DNA of 64,000 bases from Negadavirga shengliensis (GTDB taxonomy: Bacteria > Bacteroidota > Bacteroidia > Cytophagales > Cyclobacteriaceae), in the NCBI RefSeq assembly GCF_042652345.1, contig NZ_JBHSJJ010000001.1, positions 124,001-188,000 of the forward strand, in the 5' to 3' direction. Position numbers and translations under genes: made by a program. Shown here piece by piece: positions 8,981-17,406 of this stretch; positions within the stretch are counted from its first letter, which is position 1; each line of letters opens with the position of its first letter. The notes below the pieces were generated by a model, which worked only from the letters and a program-made list of their open reading frames with translations, did no database searches and had not been told where the DNA came from.

Positions 8981-11900
8981 TTAAGCTTCGTTTTTGTCCT
9001 TGTTTCTGATTTTGGTGAAATACCAGACATTGGGGCTCACATTGATCTCCTCCAACACATGGTAAGCCCGCTCCTCATTGACCTCTTTGGTCGCAGAAAG
9101 CGTATTCTCCTGGATTTTTAACATCCGGGAAACTTTTGATTGCGGATCATTCATATCCCCGAACACCAATGCCTCAGTCGGACAAGCCACCGCGCAGGCT
9201 ACATTGATTTCACCGTCCTGAATCTTACGGTTTTCCTTCTTCGCAGCCAGTTTACCGGCTTGGATTCTCTGCACACACATGGAACATTTCTCCATCACCC
9301 CTCTGGCCCTCACGGTCACATCAGGGTTCAATACCATCTTACCCAAATCATCGTTTTGAGGCGTGTTCACTCCGGCAAAATCCTTGTTATCATGGTACTT
9401 GAACCAGTTAAATCTCCTTACCTTATAAGGACAGTTGTTAGCACAATAACGGGTACCTATACACCGGTTATAAGTCATCTGGTTAAGCCCTTCAGAGCTG
9501 TGGGTGGTAGCCACCACAGGACATACCGTCTCACAGGGAGCGTTGTTGCAGTGCTGGCACATCATCGGTTGGAAAGTAACTTCCGGATTGTCCGCAGCCC
9601 GCTCCAACTCCTGATTGGAAGTGGCGCCTTCCGGAGAACTATAATACCGGTCGATTCTTATCCAGGTCATCTCTCTCCTGTTGAGAACCTCTTCTTTGCC
9701 CACCACAGCCACATTATTTTCTACCTGGCATGCGATTGTACAGGCCGCGCAGCCTGTGCAGGAGTTCATGTCTATGGCAAGACCCCAGTGATGCTGGCTG
9801 TATTTGTGGCCGGACCATAAGGATATTTTTGATGGTTTTAAAAATTCACCATCCTTATAAATTTCAGGAAAGTACCTGCCCGCACTGGGATTCTGCTGAT
9901 ATTCGCCCAAAGTGGTTTCCTGAACCACAAATTCCCTACCCATATAAGTTTGGTGGGTCTGGGTCTGGGCGATTCTATACGTGTCAGAAGTGAGCTCAAC
10001 AGACACTCCTTCCGTGATGTCATAATTTACATAGCCTTTGCTGCTGTCCAAAAACCGGTAGGCATTGATGCCTATCCCGTCCGCCACTCTGCCGGCCTGG
10101 GTTCTCCCGTATCCCAAAGCCAATCCAACCGTTCCTTCCGCCTGACCGGGTTGTACCAGGACAGGTACGGAGAAGCTTTTGCCGTTTACGGTGACATTGG
10201 CCATCTTGGTGGTTCCTTCATTCATCTTCAAGCCGTTGTCATTGGCCCACCGTTGTGACACAGTCAGGTAATTGTCCCAGGTAGCCTTGGTAATCGGATC
10301 AGGCATCTCCTGTAACCAGGGGTTGTTTGAATAAGCACCGGTGCCGATGCCTACTTTGGCGTAGATCACCAACTCTGTACCACTTGACCCATCTCCGCTG
10401 GTCCCGGAAATCGCCCTGGCAGCTGCATTGATATCGCCCACTGCTGAAAGTGTCCCTTCACTTTCGTCGGTATCTACTGTAAATACCCCGTTGTACAGGC
10501 ATTTATCCCAAAATTCCTGGAAGTCATCTGTTTCACGCTGCCCTTCGAACAATCCTCTCCAGTTTTCGCGGAGGAAGTCATAATAAGAAGTATTGTTGCC
10601 CGCCCACTTCAGCAGGCTTTCCTGTGCTTGACGGGTGTCAAAAAGAGGTGATATGGCGGGCTGTGCCAAACTGTATTCCCCTGTTTTGGGATAAAAATCG
10701 TTCCAGGATTCCAGATAGTGGTGATCCGGAGCAATATACTGTACCCGTGCAGCCGTTTCGTTTTTGGTTTCACTGGTGGCTACCGAAACGCCCGCTTTTG
10801 CTATGCCTTCGGCCAATTCTTCCCCCAAAACATGGTCATAAACAGGGTTACAGTTATAAAAAATCACCGCCCCTACACGTCCGGCGTTCAGGTCGGCGAC
10901 AAATTGGTTCATTCTGCTGTCGTTCCCTTTTCTAAAGTACGAAGCTTTATTAAAGTCTACGGTTTGTCCGTTGTTACCCAACAGCTCATTGATGGCATGG
11001 ATTACCACCTGTACATTCGGATCATTGGATCCCGACACTACCAAAGACTGGCCTCTGTTTGCCCAAAGCTCGTCTGCGGCTTTCGATAAATAAGCCAATT
11101 CAAGGTTACCACCGCTTACGCCGGCCACCCCTGCCTTTTTGGCCAACAAGTTGTATAGGGAAAGTACCGCCAGGCCACTCTGGGAGGCCCTGATAGGGGT
11201 CCGGTAGTCCGCGTTGGCTCCGGTCAGTGAAAGATTGGATTCGAACTGAAAATGCCTGGACATTTCAGGATTCTCCTTGGTCACTTTTCTGCCCTTGCTG
11301 TATTTTCTTGAAAACTCTATGGGCGAAATCCAGGTCCCCAGGAAATCAGCTCCGAAACTTACGATGACTTTGGCCCTGTCAAAATGATAGGAAGGCAGGA
11401 CATTGCTTCCATAATACGTTTCACTTGCCCTTGTGATACCATAATTGGAAACCGGGTCATAAGTGATCAGTTCCACCTCCCCCATCGCTTCCGCGAAAGC
11501 GCGGATCGCCCTTTCTGTAGATGGCGATAATATGGTATTGGAAATGATTTTGATATTGCCGGCAGACCTCAGTTTAGCAGGCAGTTCGGCGTCGATAGTG
11601 GCCCAATCGGCAGCTTGACCGTTGACCTGTGGCCCCCTCAGCCGCTGCTGGTCATAAAGGGAAAGAACCGAGGCTTCCACCAATGCACTGGTGCCTCCCT
11701 GGGTAATGGATGAAAGTTCATTACCGTCTATTTTGATGGGCCTGCCTTCTCTGGTTTTTACGACTATTGAAGCATAATCCCCACCTGATGAAAAAGTAGA
11801 AGCGTAATAATTGGCAATCGAAGGGTCAATGTCGACAGGTTTATTCACATAAGGGATGGCTTTCCTCACCGGTGCCTCGCAAGCCGCCAATGATGCGGCA

Positions 11901-12070
11901 GCCAGGCTGAATCCCATCATTTTGAGAAAATCCCTTCTTGAAGAACCTCCATCCTCCTGTTTCCGGGGAAGGTTATTTCCCGGGAATTCCTGATCGGCAT
12001 GCTTCACAAACTCCGGATCGTTTGTCAACTGCTCTAACCCTTTCCAATATGTCTTTTTATTTTCTTTCAT
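8981..12070 (-). CDS. actB: Alternative complex III, ActB (Tat-exported molybdopterin-fold/iron-sulfur subunit)
   Basis: This is a 1029-residue fusion of a molybdopterin-oxidoreductase-like domain with a C-terminal ferredoxin domain. A twin-arginine signal (SSRRDFLKMMG, RR at 45-46) is followed by SLAAC, so C64 may also be lipidated. In this family the molybdopterin-like domain carries no Mo cofactor. The C-terminal quarter holds the cysteine sets of the iron-sulfur clusters: CTGCAACTIAC (about 769-781), CQHCNNAPCETVC (about 846), CIGTRYCANNC (about 876), CSMC (about 931) and CAVAC (about 961). It stands between actA (36 bp) and actC (22 bp). Confidence 0.95.
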   Translation of the reverse strand: MKENKKTYWKGLEQLTNDPEFVKHADQEFPGNNLPRKQEDGGSSRRDFLKMMGFSLAAASLAACEAPVRKAIPYVNKPVDIDPSIANYYASTFSSGGDYASIVVKTREGRPIKIDGNELSSITQGGTSALVEASVLSLYDQQRLRGPQVNGQAADWATIDAELPAKLRSAGNIKIISNTILSPSTERAIRAFAEAMGEVELITYDPVSNYGITRASETYYGSNVLPSYHFDRAKVIVSFGADFLGTWISPIEFSRKYSKGRKVTKENPEMSRHFQFESNLSLTGANADYRTPIRASQSGLAVLSLYNLLAKKAGVAGVSGGNLELAYLSKAADELWANRGQSLVVSGSNDPNVQVVIHAINELLGNNGQTVDFNKASYFRKGNDSRMNQFVADLNAGRVGAVIFYNCNPVYDHVLGEELAEGIAKAGVSVATSETKNETAARVQYIAPDHHYLESWNDFYPKTGEYSLAQPAISPLFDTRQAQESLLKWAGNNTSYYDFLRENWRGLFEGQRETDDFQEFWDKCLYNGVFTVDTDESEGTLSAVGDINAAARAISGTSGDGSSGTELVIYAKVGIGTGAYSNNPWLQEMPDPITKATWDNYLTVSQRWANDNGLKMNEGTTKMANVTVNGKSFSVPVLVQPGQAEGTVGLALGYGRTQAGRVADGIGINAYRFLDSSKGYVNYDITEGVSVELTSDTYRIAQTQTHQTYMGREFVVQETTLGEYQQNPSAGRYFPEIYKDGEFLKPSKISLWSGHKYSQHHWGLAIDMNSCTGCAACTIACQVENNVAVVGKEEVLNRREMTWIRIDRYYSSPEGATSNQELERAADNPEVTFQPMMCQHCNNAPCETVCPVVATTHSSEGLNQMTYNRCIGTRYCANNCPYKVRRFNWFKYHDNKDFAGVNTPQNDDLGKMVLNPDVTVRARGVMEKCSMCVQRIQAGKLAAKKENRKIQDGEINVACAVACPTEALVFGDMNDPQSKVSRMLKIQENTLSATKEVNEERAYHVLEEINVSPNVWYFTKIRNKDKNEA

Positions 12071-12106
12071 TTTATATTAAAGAAAAAGAATGTTCGTAAG
12101 ATTTTT

Positions 12107-13369
12107 TTAGTAATGACACTTTGCACATTCTAAACCGCCAATGTCCTTGACTTTCAAAGCCTCATTAGACGATTCAGAATGCAGCTGCACGAGTTTGTCG
12201 TAGTATTCGTTGCCCTGGGTGACCACATCCGTATTTCTGTGACAGTCTATGCACCATCCCATAGTGAGGGCACTGTGTTGATAAACCACTTCCATTTCCT
12301 CTATAGGTCCGTGACAGGTCTGGCATTCAATTCCACCCACGGTAACATGCTGCGAGTGGTTAAAATAAGCCAGATCGGGAAGGTTATGTACCCTTACCCA
12401 TTCAATAGGCTGGTTGTTATCCACGGCGTCATAGATCTTCGCTATTTCTGGAGATATGCCTTCTTTCCCTTCCACGTTCTGAATATGCATGTGACAGTTC
12501 ATACAGATATTGGCCGAGGGAATGTTGGCCGACTTGCCTATTTCGGCTCCTGTATGGCAGTATTGGCAGGGGATTTCAAATTGGCCTGCATGCAACTGGT
12601 GCGAATACGCTATGGGCTGGGCAGGAGCATATCCCTGCTGAATCCCCACGGTGTACAAACCATCTATAGCGGTTTTTACCACCAGTGCCACCACAATGGC
12701 TGTGATGATCAAAATGAAGCCGTCACTTTTGAATACGACCTTGAAATCCGTTTTTTGGTTGATAAACTCTTTGTCATCCTCATCCAGTTTATCACTGGTG
12801 TTCATGTATTTGGTAAGTACCGAAACGATAAGTCCCAAAACGATCAAAATCAATAGAAGTATAACTACCAGCACTACCAGTATAATCATAAGGTATTCGC
12901 TGGGTATACCTCCCGTCTCTGCTACTGCTCCGTCACCGGTGGCAGCGGCGGCGCCTGTCGCATCCTGTCTGTCACCGTATTCTATATAAGCGAGGAGATT
13001 CATTATGTCCCCATCACTCAAAAATGTATGGGGAGGCATCACGGTATTGTTGTATTCTTTAAAAAGGGCGGTGGCTTCCGCATCGCCACTTTGGATCAAT
13101 GCCTGGGAATTGACAATAAAACTCTTTACCCAATCCAAATCCCTGCGGTCGGTGACACCCCGGAGGGCCGGGCCAACAGATTTTTGGTCCAATCTATGGC
13201 ATGTCCTACAATTGGCATTAAAAATGGACTGACCCGCCGTGATAGCTTCATCACTATCCGGAACATCGGGGTTGGCGGCATATGCCTGGCCTCCGGCAAA
13301 CAGGAGAACCAGTAAAATTAGGTGGTATATGCGTAACGAAACCCCTAACAATGAGCGTTTGATCGACAT
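12107..13369 (-). CDS. actA: Alternative complex III, ActA multiheme cytochrome c with fused N-terminal cytochrome domain
   Basis: The frame is open further upstream to 13435, but the start at 13369 (MSIKRSLLGV) gives a clean signal peptide and 420 residues. Six CxxCH sites are present. One lies in an N-terminal cytochrome c domain (C54-H58, CRTCH). Five lie in the C-terminal half (about residues 270, 290, 349, 374 and 417: CQYCH, CMNCH, CQTCH, CIDCH, CAKCH). Two membrane helices (about 151-180 and 212-236) separate them, so both heme parts face the periplasm. ActA is known as the pentaheme subunit; the added monoheme domain could hand electrons to Cu-A. It is the first gene of the respiratory string. 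Confidence 0.93.
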   Translation of the reverse strand: MSIKRSLLGVSLRIYHLILLVLLFAGGQAYAANPDVPDSDEAITAGQSIFNANCRTCHRLDQKSVGPALRGVTDRRDLDWVKSFIVNSQALIQSGDAEATALFKEYNNTVMPPHTFLSDGDIMNLLAYIEYGDRQDATGAAAATGDGAVAETGGIPSEYLMIILVVLVVILLLILIVLGLIVSVLTKYMNTSDKLDEDDKEFINQKTDFKVVFKSDGFILIITAIVVALVVKTAIDGLYTVGIQQGYAPAQPIAYSHQLHAGQFEIPCQYCHTGAEIGKSANIPSANICMNCHMHIQNVEGKEGISPEIAKIYDAVDNNQPIEWVRVHNLPDLAYFNHSQHVTVGGIECQTCHGPIEEMEVVYQHSALTMGWCIDCHRNTDVVTQGNEYYDKLVQLHSESSNEALKVKDIGGLECAKCHY

Positions 13370-13419
13370 AATTTTATAGACTTTTATCAGATTATCCCTA
13401 GCGCAATTCAAATTCCCCA

Positions 13420-13450
13420 CAAATGTACTACCCAAGTTCTATTTTTCAAA
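13420..13450 (-). promoter_or_regulatory. Promoter of the act-cox respiratory operon
   Basis: Read on the minus strand, TTTG (13450-13447) is followed after exactly 19 bases by TACATTTG (13427-13420). This is a full match to the Bacteroidota housekeeping promoter (-33 TTTG, N19-21, -7 TAnnTTTG). Transcription would begin near 13415, leaving a leader of ~45 nt before actA. It is the only good promoter I found for the 13 kb string. A second TAAGTTTG (13454-13447) overlaps the -33 box. Confidence 0.7.
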
Positions 13451-13513
13451 CTTAGGTAAGAACACAAAAAAATGATTCCGGCATTATGAGCGGATACGAT
13501 AACAGTTTGAATT

Positions 13514-13587
13514 ACAGGATATTAATAACCAACGGGCTGAGGAATAAATAATTTAGAACAATTATAAATAGCCCTTTTTTATCCTGT
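13514..13587. other. Nested inverted repeat in the actA/tRNA-Cys gap
   Basis: An outer pair ACAGGATA (13514-13521) / TATCCTGT (13580-13587) encloses an inner pair GGGCT (13534-13538) / AGCCC (13570-13574), the latter followed by six T. The inner pair could act as a weak plus-strand terminator, but no plus-strand gene lies upstream. The rest of the 13.37-13.74 kb gap holds only the two promoters listed. Confidence 0.35.
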
Positions 13588-13692
13588 TAGCCGGGAACTG
13601 ATATGAGGAGAAGACCCACTAATATGGTAAAAAATAACCCTATTGCCAAAACATGGCCCAAAAAATGGCTTGTCAAAATTTAGCCGGATCGT

Positions 13693-13724
13693 TTTGAATT
13701 CCCCGCGAATATTGGCTACATTTG
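13693..13724 (+). promoter_or_regulatory. Promoter of tRNA-Cys
   Basis: TTTG (13693-13696), a 20-base spacer and TACATTTG (13717-13724) match the Bacteroidota consensus fully. The expected start near 13730 is about a dozen bases before the tRNA. Confidence 0.7.
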
Positions 13725-13742
13725 CGTTCCCAATTAATTAAA

Positions 13743-13813
13743 GGTCGAGTGGCCGAGTGGCTAGGCAGAGGTCTGCAAAACCTTGTACAGCGGTTCGAAT
13801 CCGCTCTCGACCT
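13743..13813 (+). tRNA. tRNA-Cys (anticodon GCA)
   Basis: The acceptor stem GGTCGAG (13743-13749) pairs with CTCGACC (13806-13812), and the discriminator is T. The anticodon loop reads CTGCAAA, giving GCA for cysteine. The T arm has the invariant GGTTCGAATCC. CCA is not encoded. It is a single-gene unit with its own promoter and terminator. Confidence 0.96.
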
Positions 13814-13821
13814 CACGGAAG

Positions 13822-13849
13822 CACCCCAAAGCAGTGGGGTGTTTTTTTT
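13822..13849 (+). terminator. Rho-independent terminator after tRNA-Cys
   Basis: CACCCC (13822-13827) pairs with GGGGTG (13836-13841) around an 8-base loop and is followed by eight T. Confidence 0.85.
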
Positions 13850-14081
13850 GAATATGGCCCAGGCGGAGCCTCCATCTATCTAAATAAATCCCCTTCCCGG
13901 AATCATTCAATACCTTGGATCAACCCGAGCGTTTTTCAATAACCGGTCCGGGCGAGCCGAGCTATTGTTTCATTGTCCCTACTTTCCAGCTTGAACCCGT
14001 TCCGGATTTGGGCTACCAACTTTCACGGATTCTTTTTTGTGAATACGGACACCCATTTGATAGTTGTATTTACAACTTGAC

Positions 14082-14114
14082 AAAAAAAAAACGCCAGACG
14101 AAATCGTCTGACGT
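14082..14114 (-). terminator. Terminator of rpsA
   Basis: On the minus strand, CAGACGA and TCGTCTG form a stem with a 2-base loop, extended by ACG/CGT, followed by a run of about ten T. It lies ~25 bp after the rpsA stop. The stretch between 13850 and 14081 shows no gene or other signal. Confidence 0.85.
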
Positions 14115-14138
14115 TTCTGATATGGGTTCAATTATTTA

Positions 14139-15911
14139 TTATTTCTTGGATTGTTCGTCCATTTTTTCTTTCAAAGCCGACAATGCATCCAAATCCCCCA
14201 ATGTGGATTTTTCCGGAGAGGAAGAGGTATCGGTACCTGTTGTCTTCTTCTTGGTTGCTTTTTTGGCTTTTGGCGCCGCAGCTTCTTCTTTGAAAGTGGC
14301 GGTATGCGAAAGCACGATGCGCTTATCGTCTTTAGAGAATTCGATCACCCTGAAGTCCAGCGATTCTCCCGCCTCCGCTTGGCTGCCATCCTCTTTTTCA
14401 AGGTTTTTGGCGGTTGCAAAACCTTCCAGACCGTAAGGCAGTTCAAGAACTGCTCCCTTGTCATTTTTGGAAATGACGGTGCATTTGTGTACGGAACCGA
14501 TAGGGAACACGCTCTCAAAAGTATCCCATGGGTTTTCTTCCAGTTGCTTATGCCCGAGGGCCAGCCTTCTGTTTTCGAGGTCTAGCTCCAATACGATCAC
14601 ATCCAACTCCTCGTTTACTTTTACGAATTCTGATGGATGCTTGATCTTCTTGGTCCATGAGAGGTCGGATACGTGAACCAATCCGTCAATCCCTTCCTCC
14701 AACTCAAGGAAAAGACCGAAATTGGTGAGGTTTCTCACGATGCCCTTGTGCTTGGTACCTACAGCATACTTGGTGGACATTTCCTGCTTGGTCCATGGGT
14801 CTTCTGTAAGTTGCTTTATACCCAAAGACATTTTTCTTTCATCCTTGTCCAATGTCAAAACAACTGCCTCGATCTCATCACCTACTTTCACAAAGTCAGC
14901 AGGGTTTCTGAGGTGTTGTGACCAGGACATTTCTGAAACGTGGATAAGTCCTTCCACACCGGGTGCCAATTCAAGGAATGCACCATAATCCGCTACATTG
15001 ACAATTTTACCCTTCACTTTAGAACCCACTTCAAGGCTGGCAGAAAGTGAATCCCAAGGATGTGGCGTAAGTTGCTTCATACCCAGGGAAATACGCTTCT
15101 TGTCATCATCGAAGTCAAGTACCACCACCTGAACTTTGTCGTCCAGATTAAGCACTTCTTCGGGATGGTTGATCCTTCCCCAGGATATATCCGTAATGTG
15201 GAGCAGGCCGTCGACACCACCCAGGTCGATGAACACACCAAAATTCGTCATGTTCTTGATGACACCTTCCAGTACCTGTCCTTTCTCCAGGTTGTTGAGG
15301 ATCTCTGCTTTTTGTTTTTCGAGATCTTTTTCAATCAGCACTTTATGGGATACAACAACGTTGTCATTGGCGTGGTTGATTTTAACCACTTTGACTTCCA
15401 TCTTTTTCCCTACATAGATATCAAAATCCCTGATAGGCTTCACATCGATCTGGGAACCTGGCAAAAACGCTTCCACACCGTAGATATCCACGATCAAGCC
15501 GCCTTTGGTCCTTCTTTTCACAAGCCCCTCGATCACATTATCCTGTTCTAAGGCATCCTCGATCATCTGCCAAGCTCTGACCATCTTGGCTTTTTTACGG
15601 GAAAGTACCAATTGGCCCAGTGCATTTTCCTGCTCTTCTATGAACAGTTCCACTTCATCCCCGATCTTAAGCTCTTCAATGTCACGGAATTCGTTCAAAG
15701 GCACAAGACCATCCGATTTGAAACCGATGTTGATGATCACATCCTTATCATTGATACCTACGATGGTACCTTTGATAACCTCTTTTTCGGTGATCTCCGT
15801 AAGGGTTTTGTCATACAGCTTTTCCATTTCGGCCCTTTCTGCCTTGGTATAGCCTTCTCCGAAACCCTTGGTTTCAAATTTTTCCCAGTTAAAATCTTCT
15901 TGATTAGACAT
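14139..15911 (-). CDS. rpsA: 30S ribosomal protein S1
   Basis: This 590-residue protein has six S1 RNA-binding repeats; it binds mRNA and brings it to the 30S subunit. The start is set at 15911 (MSNQEDFNWEKFETKG), because the nine upstream in-frame codons lack family similarity. Repeats 3-5 are the most typical (NFGVFIDLGGVDGLLHITD, DYGAFLELAPGVEGLIHVSE, NFGLFLELEEGIDGLVHVSD), while repeats 1, 2 and 6 are more divergent. A Lys/Ala-rich tail follows. The gene is monocistronic, with a consensus -7 box at 16016-16023 and a strong terminator. Confidence 0.96.
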   Translation of the reverse strand: MSNQEDFNWEKFETKGFGEGYTKAERAEMEKLYDKTLTEITEKEVIKGTIVGINDKDVIINIGFKSDGLVPLNEFRDIEELKIGDEVELFIEEQENALGQLVLSRKKAKMVRAWQMIEDALEQDNVIEGLVKRRTKGGLIVDIYGVEAFLPGSQIDVKPIRDFDIYVGKKMEVKVVKINHANDNVVVSHKVLIEKDLEKQKAEILNNLEKGQVLEGVIKNMTNFGVFIDLGGVDGLLHITDISWGRINHPEEVLNLDDKVQVVVLDFDDDKKRISLGMKQLTPHPWDSLSASLEVGSKVKGKIVNVADYGAFLELAPGVEGLIHVSEMSWSQHLRNPADFVKVGDEIEAVVLTLDKDERKMSLGIKQLTEDPWTKQEMSTKYAVGTKHKGIVRNLTNFGLFLELEEGIDGLVHVSDLSWTKKIKHPSEFVKVNEELDVIVLELDLENRRLALGHKQLEENPWDTFESVFPIGSVHKCTVISKNDKGAVLELPYGLEGFATAKNLEKEDGSQAEAGESLDFRVIEFSKDDKRIVLSHTATFKEEAAAPKAKKATKKKTTGTDTSSSPEKSTLGDLDALSALKEKMDEQSKK

Positions 15912-15924
15912 ATTAATATTTAGA

Positions 15925-15960
15925 ACCCTGAAAATCAACAGCCTTAGGGTCTTCAGGCTG
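15925..15960 (-). promoter_or_regulatory. Possible structured leader of rpsA
   Basis: Just upstream of the start codon, two pairings interleave: CAGCCT (15939-15944) with AGGCTG (15955-15960), and ACCCT (15925-15929) with AGGGT (15946-15950). AGGGT lies in the loop of the first hairpin, so they would form a pseudoknot or exclude each other. Autogenous control of S1 is known in E. coli; a link here is inference only. Confidence 0.3.
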
Positions 15961-16015
15961 AGGTTTTGTTAATAATACCCATGGCAAAGCATGGTCCGCC
16001 CACTCGAACGGACTG

Positions 16016-16023
16016 CAAATTTA
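16016..16023 (-). promoter_or_regulatory. Candidate -7 box of rpsA
   Basis: The minus strand reads TAAATTTG, a full match to TAnnTTTG, about 105 bp upstream of the rpsA start. No TTTG is found at the ideal -33 distance. Confidence 0.4.
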
Positions 16024-16084
16024 TGAATTTTTTCAGGAATAGAAATATCTCTGACACAAAAAGTTACCCCAACCATAAGTTCGG

Positions 16085-16603
16085 TCATACTATCCTCACT
16101 TCCAAAAAAGGAAGCCATTCTACTGCGTGCTGTTCAGCATATTCCGATAAAAAATAGGAGAGCGTGGGCCTAAAAGGAAGCGTGTTTAACCTCATGCCCA
16201 CCTCTTCGGGTGTTTTGTCCCCTTTCATGGTGTTACAGCGATGACAGGCAGTCACCAGGTTTCTCCAGCATGTCTTCCCCCCTTTTGACCGGGGAAGCAC
16301 ATGGTCTATGGTCAGGTTCTTTGCCGATCCGCAGTATTGACAGGTATGGTTGTCCCTTTTGAAAAGGTTATTTCTGTTTAACATCACGCCTTTATAGGGA
16401 ATGTTTTTATATTCATAGAGTCTGATCACGGCCGGATAAAAAAATTCTCTGTTTACTGTTCTGATTCTTAAGTATTCAAAATGAGCCAAAGAGGTGGCTT
16501 TGTCCAGAATAGTAAGGACTATTGCTTTTTGAACCGTCACAATTCCTACAGGAGAATGGTCTAAATTAAGGACCAATACTTTTTTTTCCGTCCATTCCTT
16601 CAT
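16085..16603 (-). CDS. HNH endonuclease domain protein
   Basis: This 172-residue protein has an HNH nuclease fold held by two zinc-knuckle pairs: CQYCG (about residue 89) and CHRCN (about 121). Between them are IDHVLPRSKGG and the Asn in WRNLV, so the catalytic His-Asn set is present. The N-terminal half (VLVLNLDHSPVGIVTVQKA) is typical of a small conserved Bacteroidota/cyanobacterial HNH family, usually chromosomal and not part of defence loci. The start overlaps the NlpC-like gene by 4 bp (ATGA), so it is the last gene of the tsaD-smpB operon. Its biological role is unknown to me; a general DNA repair or processing role is possible. Confidence 0.85.
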   Translation of the reverse strand: MKEWTEKKVLVLNLDHSPVGIVTVQKAIVLTILDKATSLAHFEYLRIRTVNREFFYPAVIRLYEYKNIPYKGVMLNRNNLFKRDNHTCQYCGSAKNLTIDHVLPRSKGGKTCWRNLVTACHRCNTMKGDKTPEEVGMRLNTLPFRPTLSYFLSEYAEQHAVEWLPFLEVRIV

Positions 16604-17406
16604 CTTAAAAACAAATTTTTTGCATAAAGAACACTGTATTTATCAGACATACCTTGTCTCCTTTTCTCAGGATCGAAGCGGCTTATTGACACTTTCCCGT
16701 TTACCGCCATCATTTCACCATCTCCTAAATACAAGGCCAAACGATTTGGGATCCCTATCTCATTGCCAAATACGATAAGATCCCCCATCTGGATGGCTTC
16801 CGGCTGAATTTCCTGACCATGGGCAATCAAGGAAGAAAGATAATTGGGGATGATATAGCCCCCGATTTTAAATACAAGATGGAAGAGACTGGCTTCGTAC
16901 AACCCAAACAAACTTCTCCCCCCGGAAAGATAAGGGGTGTGGAGAAAGTTCTTGGCGATATCCACTACACCCTGCCTCCCTGTCTTTTCCTCAAAAGGCC
17001 GGCTTTCTCCCTTAAAATCCATGGTTGTCTTCCAATCAAACAACTCTCCCGAAGAGGCGTAAATATTGCTTCCGGGAAGCAGGTGGACATGGGCTCCCTT
17101 TTGCCTGATGATGGAGACCGATGTGGTGACACGGAAAGGTGTCTGATTGAATTGATCGAAAACCTGCTCACTGATTTCATCATGCTGACTTGCGGGCATC
17201 CATCCTGACCCCGCATGGGCATGGCCGTTGACAAAAAACCAAAGGCGGTCCTCACTGACTGCTGCGACAATGTAGGTTTCTCCAAACAATAACTGGCTGG
17301 TTATACCGGATCCTATCACAGGTTCTCTGTATAAACTAAGCAACGATAACCTGCATATGCCAAATCTCTTCTCAGTAAGCCACTCGTTGTAGATCCCTTT
17401 TTGCAT
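16600..17406 (-). CDS. SH3b-NlpC/P60-like protein lacking the catalytic cysteine
   Basis: This 268-residue protein shows the layout of Bacteroidota peptidoglycan endopeptidases: two SH3-like modules (about 1-130), then an NlpC/P60 fold (PYLSGGRSLFGL, ... MGDLIVFGNE, ... LALYLGDGEMM). In active enzymes the GGR...FG segment is followed by D-C-S-G; here (about residues 167-173) it reads GLYEASLF, so the nucleophile Cys is absent. The usual catalytic His before the LYLG strand (HVGIYLG type) reads NRLALYLG. No signal peptide is evident. It overlaps smpB by 35 bp and the HNH gene by 4 bp. It is probably a binding or regulatory protein and not a hydrolase. Confidence 0.75.
   Translation of the reverse strand: MQKGIYNEWLTEKRFGICRLSLLSLYREPVIGSGITSQLLFGETYIVAAVSEDRLWFFVNGHAHAGSGWMPASQHDEISEQVFDQFNQTPFRVTTSVSIIRQKGAHVHLLPGSNIYASSGELFDWKTTMDFKGESRPFEEKTGRQGVVDIAKNFLHTPYLSGGRSLFGLYEASLFHLVFKIGGYIIPNYLSSLIAHGQEIQPEAIQMGDLIVFGNEIGIPNRLALYLGDGEMMAVNGKVSISRFDPEKRRQGMSDKYSVLYAKNLFLR

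Noticed and set aside
9140..9820. 226-residue plus-strand open frame
   Set aside because: It is antisense to the ferredoxin domain of actB; its Cys/His content mirrors the cysteine codons opposite.
16085..16603. Defence-system or homing nuclease
   Set aside because: The HNH gene is embedded by overlap in a housekeeping operon, and no restriction, toxin or intron features surround it.
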